Assembly: GCA_963739385.1 (NCBI GenBank)
Contig: CAVUAI010000053.1
Location: forward strand, 1 to 64,000
Source of the DNA: VAZQ01 sp963739385
GTDB lineage: Bacteria > Pseudomonadota > Alphaproteobacteria > Rhizobiales > Xanthobacteraceae
Reading direction: 5' to 3'
Length of the DNA stretch: 64,000 nucleotides
Positions 8,116 to 17,151 of this stretch are shown here, piece by piece. The notes beneath the pieces are model-generated. The model searched no databases. It was not told the origin of the DNA and saw only the letters and a program-made list of their open reading frames with translations. Made by a program: the position numbers and the translations under genes. Positions within the stretch are counted from its first letter, which is position 1. Every line of letters starts with the position of its first letter.

Positions 8116-9054
8116 ATGGAAAAGCTTTCCTATGGCGGCATTGACGTGTCGAAGGACCGACTGGACGTGGTAGTGCTGCCTGAGGGGTGGTTCTTTTCGG
8201 TGAGTAACGACACAGCCGGCTGGACCGAGCTGGTCGCAAGGTTGCGCCCGCTCGCAGTCTGCGCAATTGGCCTTGAGCCGAGCGGCGGTTACGAGCGTGG
8301 CATCATCCGTGCCTTGCTCGCGGCCCGACTGTCGGTGCGACGTATCAACCCCAACAAGCTTCGTCAGTTCGCTCGCGCCCGCGGCGTCCTGGCCAAGAAT
8401 GATCGCCTCGATGCGCGACTGATGGCAGAGTATGTCGCCATCATGCCGACCCGAGCTGTGCAACGGGACGACGCGGTCGACAGGCTCGCCGAGGTCGTCA
8501 CCATGCGGCGACAGCTGTGTGACGAGCATGTCGCCGTCGAGAACCAGACAGCTCATCTCGAAGATGCCATGCTCAGGCGGCTCAGCAAACGCCGCCTGCT
8601 CCGACTGGAGGCCGATATCCGCCTCCTCGACAAGCGCTTGGCCGAGATGGTCGCCACCAATGCTGCTTTCGCTCGGCTCTATGAGCTGCTCACCTCGATG
8701 CCGGGCGTCGGCCCGGTGCTGGCCTTCACGCTCATCGCCCTGCTGCCAGAACTCGGGAAGATGAGCCGCAAGCAGATCGCCGCCCTCGTCGGTCTCGCAC
8801 CATACGACTTCGACAGTGGCAAGCTCAGGGGACACCGAAGTATCTACGGCGGTCGGATGCCGGTCCGTAATGTCCTCTACATGGCAGCCCTCAGCGCAAG
8901 CCGATACAATCCCGCTCTCAAGACCTTCTCCAACCGTCTTGCCCACGCCAACAAGAAATCCAAGGTCATTATCGTCGCCGTCATGCGAAAAATGATCACT
9001 ACCCTCAACGCTATGCTCCGCGATAATGCTGCGTGGCAGCCGCAATCCAACTGA
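8116..9054 (+). CDS. IS110-family transposase (DEDD recombinase)
   Basis: A 312-residue transposase from the ATG at 8116; an upstream in-frame ATG at 8032 would add residues unlike the family and would extend into the noncoding end. The N-terminal RuvC-like domain has Asp10 (GGIDVSK), Glu54 (GLEPSGGY), Asp96 and Asp99 (KNDRLD), a full DEDD set. The C-terminal Tnp_20 domain carries SMPGVGPVLA and GRMPVRNVLYMAALSASRYNP, which holds the catalytic serine region. The frame appears intact, so the element may be active. It is transcribed opposite to the disrupted gene array. Confidence 0.93.
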   Translation: MEKLSYGGIDVSKDRLDVVVLPEGWFFSVSNDTAGWTELVARLRPLAVCAIGLEPSGGYERGIIRALLAARLSVRRINPNKLRQFARARGVLAKNDRLDARLMAEYVAIMPTRAVQRDDAVDRLAEVVTMRRQLCDEHVAVENQTAHLEDAMLRRLSKRRLLRLEADIRLLDKRLAEMVATNAAFARLYELLTSMPGVGPVLAFTLIALLPELGKMSRKQIAALVGLAPYDFDSGKLRGHRSIYGGRMPVRNVLYMAALSASRYNPALKTFSNRLAHANKKSKVIIVAVMRKMITTLNAMLRDNAAWQPQSN

Positions 9055-9071
9055 GCCAACAACACAGTTGC

Positions 9072-10052
9072 TCATTCGATCACCTCGTCGGCGCGGCCGA
9101 GGAGCGTGACCGGGAAGGTGATGCCGAGCGTCTTTGCGGTCTTGAGGTTGATGACCAGCTCCACTTTCGTAGACTGCTGGACAGGCAGGACGGCAGGCTG
9201 CTCGCCCTTGAGAATGCGACTGGTATAGATGGCGGCCTGACGATACATGTCCGTCGCGCTTGTTCCGTAGCTCATCAGGCCGCCGTCGAGCGCGAATTCA
9301 CGCTGGTGGAAGACCGCCGGTACGGCGAGCCGCGTTGCCAGTGCGACGATTTGCTGGCGCCGGCTGTTGAAGAACGGATCGGAGGCAACGACGAGCGCAC
9401 CGACGCGCATATCGGCCAGCCTGGCGAAGGCGGTATCGATCTCGCGCTCGTTGCTGGCGCTTACGAAGCGAAGGTCAAGCCCCATCGTCCGCCCCGCCCC
9501 TTGCAAAGCGGGGAGCTGGAACTCGGCGTTCGCGTTGTTGGGATTGCGCAGAACGGCGACGGCAGAAACCCCGGGCATCAGCTCGTGCAGAGCCTCCAGC
9601 CGCTTGGGATCGAGCATCACGGCGATCTGTGTGATGCCGGTCACGTTTCCGCCCGGCCGATTGAGGCTTGCGACCAGTCCGAGCGCGACCGGGTCCCCGC
9701 CAATCGTGAAGACTATGGGCAGCGTCTTCGTTGCCTGCTTGGCAGCGAGCGCAGCGGGGTCACCACCGGTTGAGGCGATCACGCCGACTTGGCGCTGGAC
9801 CAAGTCAGCGGCCAGCGCCGGCAATCGATCGGCCTGGCCGTTCGCCCAGCGGTATTCGATCGCAACGTTTCGGCCTTCCGCGTAACCCATTTCATTGAGA
9901 CCCTGCCGGAACGCTGCCACGACATGCGTCAATGTGTCGGCGGACTGCGCGTTGAGGAACCCGATCACCGGCATCGCCGGCTGCTGCGCCCGCGCCGCCA
10001 GTGGCCACGTAGCCGCACCGCCGAGCAGAGCGATGAACTCCCGCCGCCTCAT
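9072..10052 (-). CDS. Orphan ABC solute-binding protein (PF04392 type), copy C
   Basis: A 326-residue binding protein with the classic MRRREFIALLGGAAT twin-arginine-like signal and AARAQQ cleavage region. The mature protein opens with PVIGFL and has GRNVAIEYRWANGQADRLP, SLNRPGGNVTG and an ILKGEQPAVLPV region before the final DEVIE. The ATG at 10052 overlaps the stop of the upstream array gene by ATGA, so the two are probably coupled. The next array gene downstream was adjacent (TGA-GCT-ATG) before an IS110-type element was inserted. No partner permease or ATPase is visible. The ligand is unknown. Confidence 0.88.
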   Translation of the reverse strand: MRRREFIALLGGAATWPLAARAQQPAMPVIGFLNAQSADTLTHVVAAFRQGLNEMGYAEGRNVAIEYRWANGQADRLPALAADLVQRQVGVIASTGGDPAALAAKQATKTLPIVFTIGGDPVALGLVASLNRPGGNVTGITQIAVMLDPKRLEALHELMPGVSAVAVLRNPNNANAEFQLPALQGAGRTMGLDLRFVSASNEREIDTAFARLADMRVGALVVASDPFFNSRRQQIVALATRLAVPAVFHQREFALDGGLMSYGTSATDMYRQAAIYTSRILKGEQPAVLPVQQSTKVELVINLKTAKTLGITFPVTLLGRADEVIE

Positions 10053-11053
10053 TCGATCACCTCGTCGGCCGTGGCGAGCAGAGTCGGCGGTACGTCGAGG
10101 TCGAGCGCCTTCGCGGCTTTTAGATTGATGACGAACTCGAATGTGGTCGGTCGCTGAATAGGCAGGTCCGCAGGATTGGCTCCCTTGAGAATCCTGCCGA
10201 CATAGTCGACGGCGACTTTGCGAAAAATGGCCCGGCCCGCGGCGTAGCTCATCAGCCCGCCATCATGGGCGAACGAGACATCAGGATAAATTGCCGGAAT
10301 CTTGTGCTTCGCTGTTGCCTCCAAAATCCTATGTCGGTTGTTCCAGGCAAGCGGAAAGAGACCGACGATCAGCGCTCCCACGCGGCGTTGCACAAGGGCA
10401 GCCAGGGCTGCCTCCATGTCGCTGTCGCTGCGACATTCCAAGACAACAAGCTGCTGCCCCAGCGCGGCGGCCGCCGCACGTAAGGCGCTCGTGTTCTCCT
10501 GTTCCGCCTCGAACTGCTGATTGCTAGCGAGATAAGCAACTGTCGTCCCACGGGGCACAAGCCCGTGAAGAAGATCGAGCCGCTTTGCCGAGAGCTCATT
10601 AGCCATGTAAGTCAAACCAGTAATGTTGCCGCCCGGCCGGTTCAGGCTCGCGACCAGGCCAAACTTCACTGGATCAACTCCGGTCGCGATGACAATTGGG
10701 ATCGTCGAAGTTGCAGCCTTCGCTGCCAGTCCCGAATTACCTGCGGCGGCCGCGACGATCACGGCTGCCTGACGACGGACGAGATCATCGGCCATTGACC
10801 GCAATTGCTCAAACTGAGCGTTTGCCCAGCGGTATTCTATCGCCACGTTGCGGCCTTCAACGTATCCGGCTTCGGCGAGGCCCTGTCGGAACGCAGCCAC
10901 TTTGCGTGTGTTTGCCGCGGCCGAACCGCTGTCGAGAAATCCGATCACCGGCATCGCCGGCTGCTGCGCCCGCGCGACGAGCGGCCACGCCGCCGGCAAT
11001 GTCGCCGCGCCGGCGAAGAGCCTCATGAATGTCCGGCGCTTCATGCCGGGCAT
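10049..11053 (-). CDS. Orphan ABC solute-binding protein (PF04392 type), copy D
   Basis: The first gene of the minus-strand array, 334 residues. The N-terminus MPGMKRRTFMRLFAGAAT is twin-arginine-like and is followed by ARAQQPAMPVIGFL; a start at the internal ATG (residue 4) is also possible. The landmarks GRNVAIEYRWANAQ, SLNRPGGNITG, GANPADLPIQ and the closing DEVIE are present. It has diverged more than copies B and C in the central ligand region, so the paralogues may bind different small molecules. The promoter of the array should lie in 11054-11322, shared divergently with the SDR gene; I see no operator there. Periplasmic location is inferred from the signal. Confidence 0.87.
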   Translation of the reverse strand: MPGMKRRTFMRLFAGAATLPAAWPLVARAQQPAMPVIGFLDSGSAAANTRKVAAFRQGLAEAGYVEGRNVAIEYRWANAQFEQLRSMADDLVRRQAAVIVAAAAGNSGLAAKAATSTIPIVIATGVDPVKFGLVASLNRPGGNITGLTYMANELSAKRLDLLHGLVPRGTTVAYLASNQQFEAEQENTSALRAAAAALGQQLVVLECRSDSDMEAALAALVQRRVGALIVGLFPLAWNNRHRILEATAKHKIPAIYPDVSFAHDGGLMSYAAGRAIFRKVAVDYVGRILKGANPADLPIQRPTTFEFVINLKAAKALDLDVPPTLLATADEVIE

Positions 11054-11322
11054 GGGCTTCGTCCCTCCCGTTTCCTGCCGGTGCCGCCGACAACGATACC
11101 AGCGGGCGCGCCCGCACGCAGTATGCTCGGCTTAGCGTGCCGGTTGCGCTCCGCCGGGTCCTTGGGGCGGACCTGAATCGTTCTGAACGGGGCGCCGCGC
11201 GGCCGCCATGGCGGTTGCCTGTCGTCACGGCACGGACAAAAAACGGCATGGGCAAACAAGGCGCTGGCGGCGGGGCCGCGGCCGGTGGAGTGTCCGCCGG
11301 TTCGCAGCGCAAGGAGACCGAC

Positions 11323-12042
11323 ATGACCCTCGAGGGGAAACGGATCGTGGTGCTGGGCGGCAGCTCCGGCATCGGGCTCGCGACCGCGCAGGCGGCGGCG
11401 CGGGAGGGCGCCTCGGTGGTGATTGCTTCGAGCCGCAAGGCGCGGGTGGACGAGGCGCTCGCCACGCTGCCCGCGCATGCCGAGGGCCACGTGCTCGACC
11501 TCGCCGATGGCGCGGCGGTGCAGGCGCTGTTCGCGCGGCTCGGCCGCTTCGATCATCTCGTCTTCACCGCCGGGGAAACCCTGCAGCTCGGCAGCCTGGC
11601 GACCACGGACGTCGAGGCGGCGCGCCGTTTCTTCGACGTGCGCTACTGGGGCGCCTATCTCGCGGCCCGATATGGCAGCGGCAATATCCGCGCCGGCGGC
11701 TCCATCGTGTTCTCGTCGGGAATCGCCGGGCGGCGTCCGCGCGCGGGCTGGGCGCTGGGTGCGAGCGTCTGCTCGGCCATGGAAGGGCTGACACGGGCGC
11801 TGGCGGTGGAGCTGGCGCCGATTCGCGTCAACATCGTCGCGCCCGGCACGGTCCGAACGCCGCTGTGGGGGGCGATGGCGGACGCCGACCGTGAAAAGAT
11901 GTATCGCCAGGCGGCGGAGCGGCTGCCGGTCGGCCACGTCGGCGAGGCCGCGGAGATCGCCGACGCCTACCTCTACCTGATGCGCCAGACCTTCGGCACC
12001 GGCCAGGTCCTGGTCGTGGACGGCGGCGCCACCCTGGTGTGA
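11323..12042 (+). CDS. SDR-fold protein lacking the catalytic Tyr and Lys
   Basis: A 239-residue short-chain dehydrogenase/reductase-fold protein. The start at 11323 has an AAGGAG site and yields MTLEGKRIVVLGGSSGIG, the NAD(P)-binding glycine motif (residues 12-18). Ser131/Ser132 occupy the catalytic serine region. Where the family has YxxxK before EGLTRALAVELAP, this protein has Gly146 and Cys150, so the Tyr and Lys of the usual mechanism are absent. The C-terminal NIVAPGTVRT and VDGGATLV segments are normal. It may be a non-catalytic or mechanistically altered member; I recall similar SDR-like proteins in related genomes, so it is probably not a local mutation. It is divergent from the binding-protein array. 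Confidence 0.85.
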   Translation: MTLEGKRIVVLGGSSGIGLATAQAAAREGASVVIASSRKARVDEALATLPAHAEGHVLDLADGAAVQALFARLGRFDHLVFTAGETLQLGSLATTDVEAARRFFDVRYWGAYLAARYGSGNIRAGGSIVFSSGIAGRRPRAGWALGASVCSAMEGLTRALAVELAPIRVNIVAPGTVRTPLWGAMADADREKMYRQAAERLPVGHVGEAAEIADAYLYLMRQTFGTGQVLVVDGGATLV

Positions 12043-12068
12043 GGCAGGCCCCGCGGCGGGCGCGCCCG

Positions 12069-12139
12069 CGTGGCATCCGCACGTTCCCCGTCATTCCGGC
12101 CGAGCGAGCGCAGCGAAGCGAGAGCCGGAATCCAGTAGA
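12069..12139. repeat. Composite intergenic repeat, copy R2 (half copy)
   Basis: This matches 5774-5844 with about one mismatch: CGTGGCATCC, then CGTCATTCCGG, ending AATCCAGTAGA. Only the left arm is present; the TACTGGAT arm of copy R1 is missing. The rest of the 271-base gap between the SDR gene and the binding-protein gene shows nothing I can name. Confidence 0.7.
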
Positions 12140-12313
12140 GGCACCCGGAAAGTCGCGCCTCCGGACGTCAGATTCAGAACTTTTCAGGCCGGCCCCAAGG
12201 ACTTGCCGCCCCCCGCCGCCGCACGCTGGCGGGGAACAACCGGCAGCATGGGGGCCGTCGCCTACGGCCCCCATGGCGCGGGCGTGCCAGCACGAAGCGG
12301 GGAAGGAAGCCCC

Positions 12314-13330
12314 ATGTCCGACATGCGGCGACGCGAGTTCGTCACGCTGCTCGGCGGCGCGGCGGCGGCCGCGTCGTCCGTGCCGTTGCCGCGCGCGGCG
12401 CGCGCGCAGCAAACGAGCGGCCGCGTGGCGCGCATCGGCGTGCTGCTGACGGTCGCGAAGAGCGATCCGGAAGCGCAGCGCCGCGTCGAGGCCTTCCGGC
12501 AAGCGCTGCAGATCCTGGGATGGAGCGAGGGCCGCAACGTCCAGGTCGACTATCGGTTCGGCGGCGCGGATGCCGGCCGCATCGCGGCGCACGTGGCCGA
12601 CCTGGTGGCGCTCAATCCGGACGTGATCGTCGGCAACAGCACGCCGGTCGTGACCGCCCTGCGGGACGCGACCCGCAGCATTCCCGTGGTGTTCGTCCAG
12701 ATCATCGACCCCGTCGGCGGCGGCCTGGTCGAAAGTCTGGCGCGACCGGGCGGCAACCTGACGGGCTTCAGCGACTTCGAGTTCGGCACCTCGTCGAAAT
12801 GGCTCGAGCTGCTCAAGGAGATCGCGCCGGCCGCGACCGAGGTCGCGGTCCTCATGCAGCACGGACTTGCGCCCAACAGCGGATTTCTGCGTGCGCTCGA
12901 AGATGTCGCGGCGTCGGTCGGCGTGCGGTTGACGGCCGTGCGCGTGCGCGACCCGGCGGAGATCGAGCACGGCCTCGACAGCTTCGGGCGCCACACGAAT
13001 GGCGGCCTGATCGTGCTGCCAAGCCCCGTCGCCGCGGTTCACCGCGACACCATCATCGCGCTCGCTGCGCGCCATCGGCTGCGCGCGGTCTATCCGTTCC
13101 GTTACTTCGTGCTCAACGGCGGGCTGTTGTCCTATGGCGTCGACAACGTCGACCTCTACCGGCGCGGCGCAAGCTATGTCGACCGCATCCTCAGAGGCGC
13201 CAGCCCGGCCGACCTGCCCGTGCAGCACCCGATCAAGTTCGAGCTGGCTGTCAATCTCAAGACGGCACGATCACTCGGGCTCGAGCTCCCGCCCACGCTG
13301 CTCTCCCGCGCCGACGAGGTGATCGAATGA
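12314..13330 (+). CDS. Orphan ABC solute-binding protein (PF04392 type), copy E
   Basis: A fifth paralogue, on the plus strand, 338 residues from the ATG at 12314, which has a GGGGAAGGAAG ribosome site. The signal MSDMRRREFVTLLGG is twin-arginine-like and ends near ARAQQ. The mature protein has GRNVQVDYRFGG, SLARPGGNLTGFSD, SPADLPVQHP and the same DEVIE terminus. It is more divergent than copies A-D, for example VARIGVLL at the start of the mature region. It stands alone without permease or ATPase genes, followed by a 247-base gap with no recognisable feature and then the cyclase gene. The ligand is unknown. Confidence 0.87.
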   Translation: MSDMRRREFVTLLGGAAAAASSVPLPRAARAQQTSGRVARIGVLLTVAKSDPEAQRRVEAFRQALQILGWSEGRNVQVDYRFGGADAGRIAAHVADLVALNPDVIVGNSTPVVTALRDATRSIPVVFVQIIDPVGGGLVESLARPGGNLTGFSDFEFGTSSKWLELLKEIAPAATEVAVLMQHGLAPNSGFLRALEDVAASVGVRLTAVRVRDPAEIEHGLDSFGRHTNGGLIVLPSPVAAVHRDTIIALAARHRLRAVYPFRYFVLNGGLLSYGVDNVDLYRRGASYVDRILRGASPADLPVQHPIKFELAVNLKTARSLGLELPPTLLSRADEVIE

Positions 13331-13577
13331 AGCGCCCCACGAGAGCCGCCTCGTTGGACACTCGCCGATCGGCGCGCGCAAGCAGCGCGCTTCGAAGCTG
13401 CCGGCGCCAGGGCTCGTATGGTGATGCAACGCGCTCCGGCGATCGGAGGCGCGAGCGGATCTCGGTGTCGTCTCGCAGATATACGCTGCCGCTATGGCTG
13501 CCGCGCGGCGCGAAACCAAGCTTGCCACACAGGGCAATCGCGGTAATCTCGTCCGCGCTTTTGGTGAGCACTCAACG

Positions 13578-16500
13578 ATGGCCAGAATCAGCGAATGGCT
13601 CGATTCCATAGGCCTTGGCCAATACGCCAAAGCGTTTGAAGAGAACGCCATCGAGTGGGACGTGTTGCCGCACCTCAACCGCGTCGTCCTCAAGGACATC
13701 GGGGTGCGCGCGGCCGGCGACCGCGTGCGCATCCTGCAAGCGATCGAGTCGCTGCACTTGCGCGGCGAGAAACTCGAAGCCGAGGTGCCACGCGAGCCCT
13801 TGCCGCAATTCGCCGGCACGGGCGGCGCCGAGCGGCGCCAGCTCACGGTCATGTTCTGCGATCTGGTGGACTCGGCCGGGCTCGCAAACAGTCGCGATCT
13901 CGAGGACCTGCGCGAGCTCTTCAGGGACTATCGGGCGGTGTGCAAGCCGGCGGTCGAGCGCTACGACGGGTTCATCGCGCGCTATGTCGGCGACGGCATC
14001 CTGGCCTATTTCGGATATCCGCAAGCTCATGAGGAGGACGCCGAGCGCGCGGTACGGGCGGGCCTGGGCATCATCGCGGGCATGAAAGCGCTGAACGCGG
14101 ACATCGCCGAACGCAAAGGCGTCACGCTGAGCGTGCGGATCGGCATAGCAACCGGGCCCGTGGTGGTCGGCAACGTCGTGGGCGAGGGAGTGGCGCAGGA
14201 GCGCGCGGCACTCGGCGAAACGCCGAACGTGGCGTCGCGCCTGCAGGGGCTGGCCCAACCAAACACGATGGTGATCGCCGACGAGACGCGGCGTCTGGCG
14301 GCGGATTATTTCGAATATCGCAAACTCGGCGAACGGGAGCTCAAGGGAATCGCCGCGCCGATCCACGCCTGGGAGGTATTAGGCGAGCGCGCGACCGAAG
14401 TGCGCTTCGAGGTACGACAGATGTCGGGCACCACGCCGCTGGTGGGTCGCACCCGGGAGCGCGCCCTGCTCCTGCGTCGGTGGGAGCAGGCGAAAAAGGG
14501 CGAGGGACAGGTCGTGCTGCTGTCCGGCGAGCCCGGGATCGGCAAGAGCCGGCTGGCGCAAGGGCTGCGCGAAAGCGTCGTCGGCGAACCGCACACGTTG
14601 ATCCGCTACCAGTGCTCACCTTATCACACCAACTCCGCGCTCCATCCGATCATCGAGCAGCTGCGGCGCGCCGCGGGCCTCGACGAAACCGACGATGCCG
14701 CTTCAAAGATCGACAAGCTGGAAGCCTGGCTCCGCCTCGCCTTCGACGACATTTCCGACGTGGCCCCGCTGTATGCGGCCCTGCTCTCGATCAAGGCGGG
14801 AGAGCGCTATCCCGTGTCGCACCTGACGCCGGAAGCGCTCAAGGACGCAACGCTGCGGGCGCTAGTCCGTCAGCTCTTCGCGTTGTCGGCCAGGCAACCC
14901 GTGCTTCTGATCGTGGAGGACACGCACTGGATCGATCCGACGACGCAGGACGTTCTCGACATGCTCCTGCCCGACCTCGCGGGCCAGCGCGTCCTGGCGG
15001 CCATCACCTATCGACCCGAGTATCCCGCGCGCTGGTCGGGACTGGCCCATGCGCTGACCTTGCCGCTGGTGCGCTTGTCGCGCCGCGACGTCGTGCTGAT
15101 GACCGAGAAAGTGGTCGGCAAGCCATTGCCGAAAGAAGTGATCGAGCAGATCGTCGCCAAGACCGACGGTGTTCCGCTGTTCGTGGAAGAGCTGACAAAG
15201 ACGATTCTCGAGAGCGGTCTGGTGGTCGAGACCGGCGACGCCTTCCGACTCAGCGGCTCGTCGCTCGAACTGGCCATTCCCGCGACACTGCAAGACAGCC
15301 TGATGGCGCGGCTCGACCGCTCGGCATCCATGCGCGAGGTGGCGCAGGTCGGGGCCTGCATCGGCCGGCAGTTCTCGCATGAGCTGCTCGCGGTCGTACT
15401 GACCCAAGACGCCGCCACGCTCAACGCCGCGCTCCGCCAGCTCGAGACCGCCGGGCTGCTGTTTCGCAGCGGCACGGCGAAGAACGTCAGCTATGCCTTC
15501 AAGCATGCGTTGATACAGGATGCCGCCTACACCAGTCTGCTCAAGAGCGGGCGCAGGTTCATCCACGCCCGTATCGCCGCGGCGCTCGCCCGGTCGATGG
15601 ACACCGCAGCGTCGGCGCCGGAAGAGCTCGCGCATCACTACATGGAGGCCGGCAATTTCGAAAAGGCGGCATCGTACTGGTGCCAGGCGGTGGAGCGCGC
15701 CGGGGCGAGGTACGCCAATGCGGAGGTGATCGCGCATTGCCGCGATGGGCTGGCTGCGCTGTCGCATCTGCCGGACGGCATCGAGCGTGCCGGCATGGAG
15801 CTTGCACTTCGCATCGGCCTGGCTGCCGGCCTGCGCATCATCGACCGGCACGAGGAAGCGCTGGCCGAGCTGGACGCCGCCGAGGCGGTCGCGACAGCGA
15901 ACGAACGCGTGCTGGAATTGTCCCGGATCCACCATCTGCGCGGCAATATCTACTACCCCCTGGGGAGGATCGACGCGTGCTTCGAGGAGCATCAGAAAGC
16001 CTGGCACCACGCCAGGAGCGCCGGCGCTACCGAGGAGGAAGCCTGCGCGCTCGGCGGCCTGGGCGACGCCCACTTCCTGGCGGGGCGCATCCTGCAAGCC
16101 CACGAGCATTTCGAGAATTGCGTGCAGCTCGCGCGTGCGAACGGTCTGCCTCTGACCGAGGTCGCCTATCTGCCGATGCGGGCGGTCACGCACATGTACT
16201 GTCTCCGATTCGACGACTCGCTTGCGGATTGCCGGGCAGTCACCGAGCTGGCGGCGCAATTCGGTCAGGCGCGCGGCGAGCTCATCTCCCGCAGTACGAG
16301 CAGCTGGATCCTGCTGGACCAATGCGAATTCGCGCTGGCCGAGGAGCACGCCCGCCGCGGGCTGGAGGCGGTCGAGACGATCGGCGCGCGGCGTTTCATC
16401 CCGCTGTTCAACGACGTCCTCGCGCGCATCCGGCTGCACGCCGGGGACCAGGCGGGAGCGCTCGAGCTGCTGGATGAAAGCTGGAAGATGTGCCGGGAAA

Positions 16501-16898
16501 CCGGCATCGCCTTCGCAGGGCCGGTGGTTCTCGGTGCGATCGCGTTGGCCACCCGCGACCCCGGGCGCCGCTCGGAAGCCTTGCGTCAGGGCAAGGCGAT
16601 CCTGCGCGAGGGCTGCGCCAGCCACAACCACCTTCGCTTTTACCGCGACGCGATCGAGGTCAGTCTGCTCGCACAGCAATGGGCCGCGGCGGACGACCAT
16701 GCGAGCGAGCTGGAGCAATATTTCAAGGATGAATCGTCACCGTGGTCCGACTTCTTCATTGCGCGGGGCCGTGCATTGGCGGCGGCAGGACGCCGCGGCC
16801 CGGAGAAGACCGTGCTGGCGCAGCTGCGGGACTATGCCGGGGGTCTCGGCATTCGGGCGGCGGTGTCGCGCCTCGACCAGGCGCTTGCGGACTCTTGA
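13578..16898 (+). CDS. SAM domain-adenylate/guanylate cyclase-AAA ATPase-TPR signalling protein
   Basis: A 1106-residue multidomain protein. A SAM-type domain (about 1-60) is followed by a class III nucleotide cyclase domain (about 88-260) with metal-binding Asp95 (FCDLVDS) and Asp139 (YVGDG). An AAA/STAND-type ATPase has Walker A GEPGIGKSR (317-325) and Walker B-like LLIVEDTHWID. The C-terminal half is helical and TPR-like. Such proteins are thought to make cAMP or cGMP in response to signals sensed by the ATPase/TPR part. The start at 13578 gives the family N-terminus MARISEWLDSIGLGQY; an in-frame start at 13494 would add 28 residues. There is no membrane segment. It is probably transcribed alone. 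Confidence 0.88.
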   Translation: MARISEWLDSIGLGQYAKAFEENAIEWDVLPHLNRVVLKDIGVRAAGDRVRILQAIESLHLRGEKLEAEVPREPLPQFAGTGGAERRQLTVMFCDLVDSAGLANSRDLEDLRELFRDYRAVCKPAVERYDGFIARYVGDGILAYFGYPQAHEEDAERAVRAGLGIIAGMKALNADIAERKGVTLSVRIGIATGPVVVGNVVGEGVAQERAALGETPNVASRLQGLAQPNTMVIADETRRLAADYFEYRKLGERELKGIAAPIHAWEVLGERATEVRFEVRQMSGTTPLVGRTRERALLLRRWEQAKKGEGQVVLLSGEPGIGKSRLAQGLRESVVGEPHTLIRYQCSPYHTNSALHPIIEQLRRAAGLDETDDAASKIDKLEAWLRLAFDDISDVAPLYAALLSIKAGERYPVSHLTPEALKDATLRALVRQLFALSARQPVLLIVEDTHWIDPTTQDVLDMLLPDLAGQRVLAAITYRPEYPARWSGLAHALTLPLVRLSRRDVVLMTEKVVGKPLPKEVIEQIVAKTDGVPLFVEELTKTILESGLVVETGDAFRLSGSSLELAIPATLQDSLMARLDRSASMREVAQVGACIGRQFSHELLAVVLTQDAATLNAALRQLETAGLLFRSGTAKNVSYAFKHALIQDAAYTSLLKSGRRFIHARIAAALARSMDTAASAPEELAHHYMEAGNFEKAASYWCQAVERAGARYANAEVIAHCRDGLAALSHLPDGIERAGMELALRIGLAAGLRIIDRHEEALAELDAAEAVATANERVLELSRIHHLRGNIYYPLGRIDACFEEHQKAWHHARSAGATEEEACALGGLGDAHFLAGRILQAHEHFENCVQLARANGLPLTEVAYLPMRAVTHMYCLRFDDSLADCRAVTELAAQFGQARGELISRSTSSWILLDQCEFALAEEHARRGLEAVETIGARRFIPLFNDVLARIRLHAGDQAGALELLDESWKMCRETGIAFAGPVVLGAIALATRDPGRRSEALRQGKAILREGCASHNHLRFYRDAIEVSLLAQQWAAADDHASELEQYFKDESSPWSDFFIARGRALAAAGRRGPEKTVLAQLRDYAGGLGIRAAVSRLDQALADS

Positions 16899-17080
16899 CG
16901 GCGGGGTGATGCCAAAGCGCCGGCAGCACCGGCGCGTCCGGGTCGGACGATCGTCGGCACGAGCGCGGCCCCAGACCGCGCGCTTCGCATTATCAAGCAA
17001 ATGATTTGACTGTTGAAATCGGCACCCGGCCGCTATCGTGCGGTTTCCCGGCCGGAGGGGCAAAGGACAGTCGGGGCGGC

Positions 17081-17120
17081 CTGTCGTGAGACTGTAATGA
17101 TTCTGTCATGTTGCCGTCTT
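17081..17120 (+). promoter_or_regulatory. Four-repeat Pho box upstream of phnD
   Basis: Four heptamers, CTGTCGT (17081), CTGTAAT (17092), CTGTCAT (17103) and CCGTCTT (17114), start exactly 11 bases apart with 4-base spacers. That is the geometry of tandem PhoB half-sites, and the third is a perfect consensus. The block ends 31 bases before the phnD start at 17152, so the leader should be short. I infer strong PhoB-dependent control of the phn operon. Confidence 0.82.
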
Positions 17121-17151
17121 ACAGCCGGCCATCGACATGGAAGAGGACTGC

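Larger units (their letters stand above)
7982..9069 (+). mobile_element. IS110-family insertion sequence
   Basis: An element of about 1.09 kb inserted between two tandem binding-protein genes. GCTCA occurs at both edges (7977-7981 and 9070-9074). Joining the flanks through a single copy restores, on the minus strand, a TGA-GCT-ATG junction between the two genes, as expected for clean insertion. The long left noncoding end (about 134 bases) and very short right end (about 15 bases) fit the IS110 subgroup rather than IS1111. The ends are placed only to within the 5-base ambiguity. I see no long terminal inverted repeats, which is normal for the family. Confidence 0.8.

Noticed and set aside
7972..9075. 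A 367-codon minus-strand frame across the IS110 element
   Set aside because: It lies opposite a transposase with an intact DEDD set and has no recognisable protein features.
14862..16718. A 618-codon open frame on the minus strand within the cyclase gene
   Set aside because: It is a high-GC shadow: the plus strand encodes a well-conserved multidomain protein, and the minus reading is Arg/Ala/Gly-rich without motifs.
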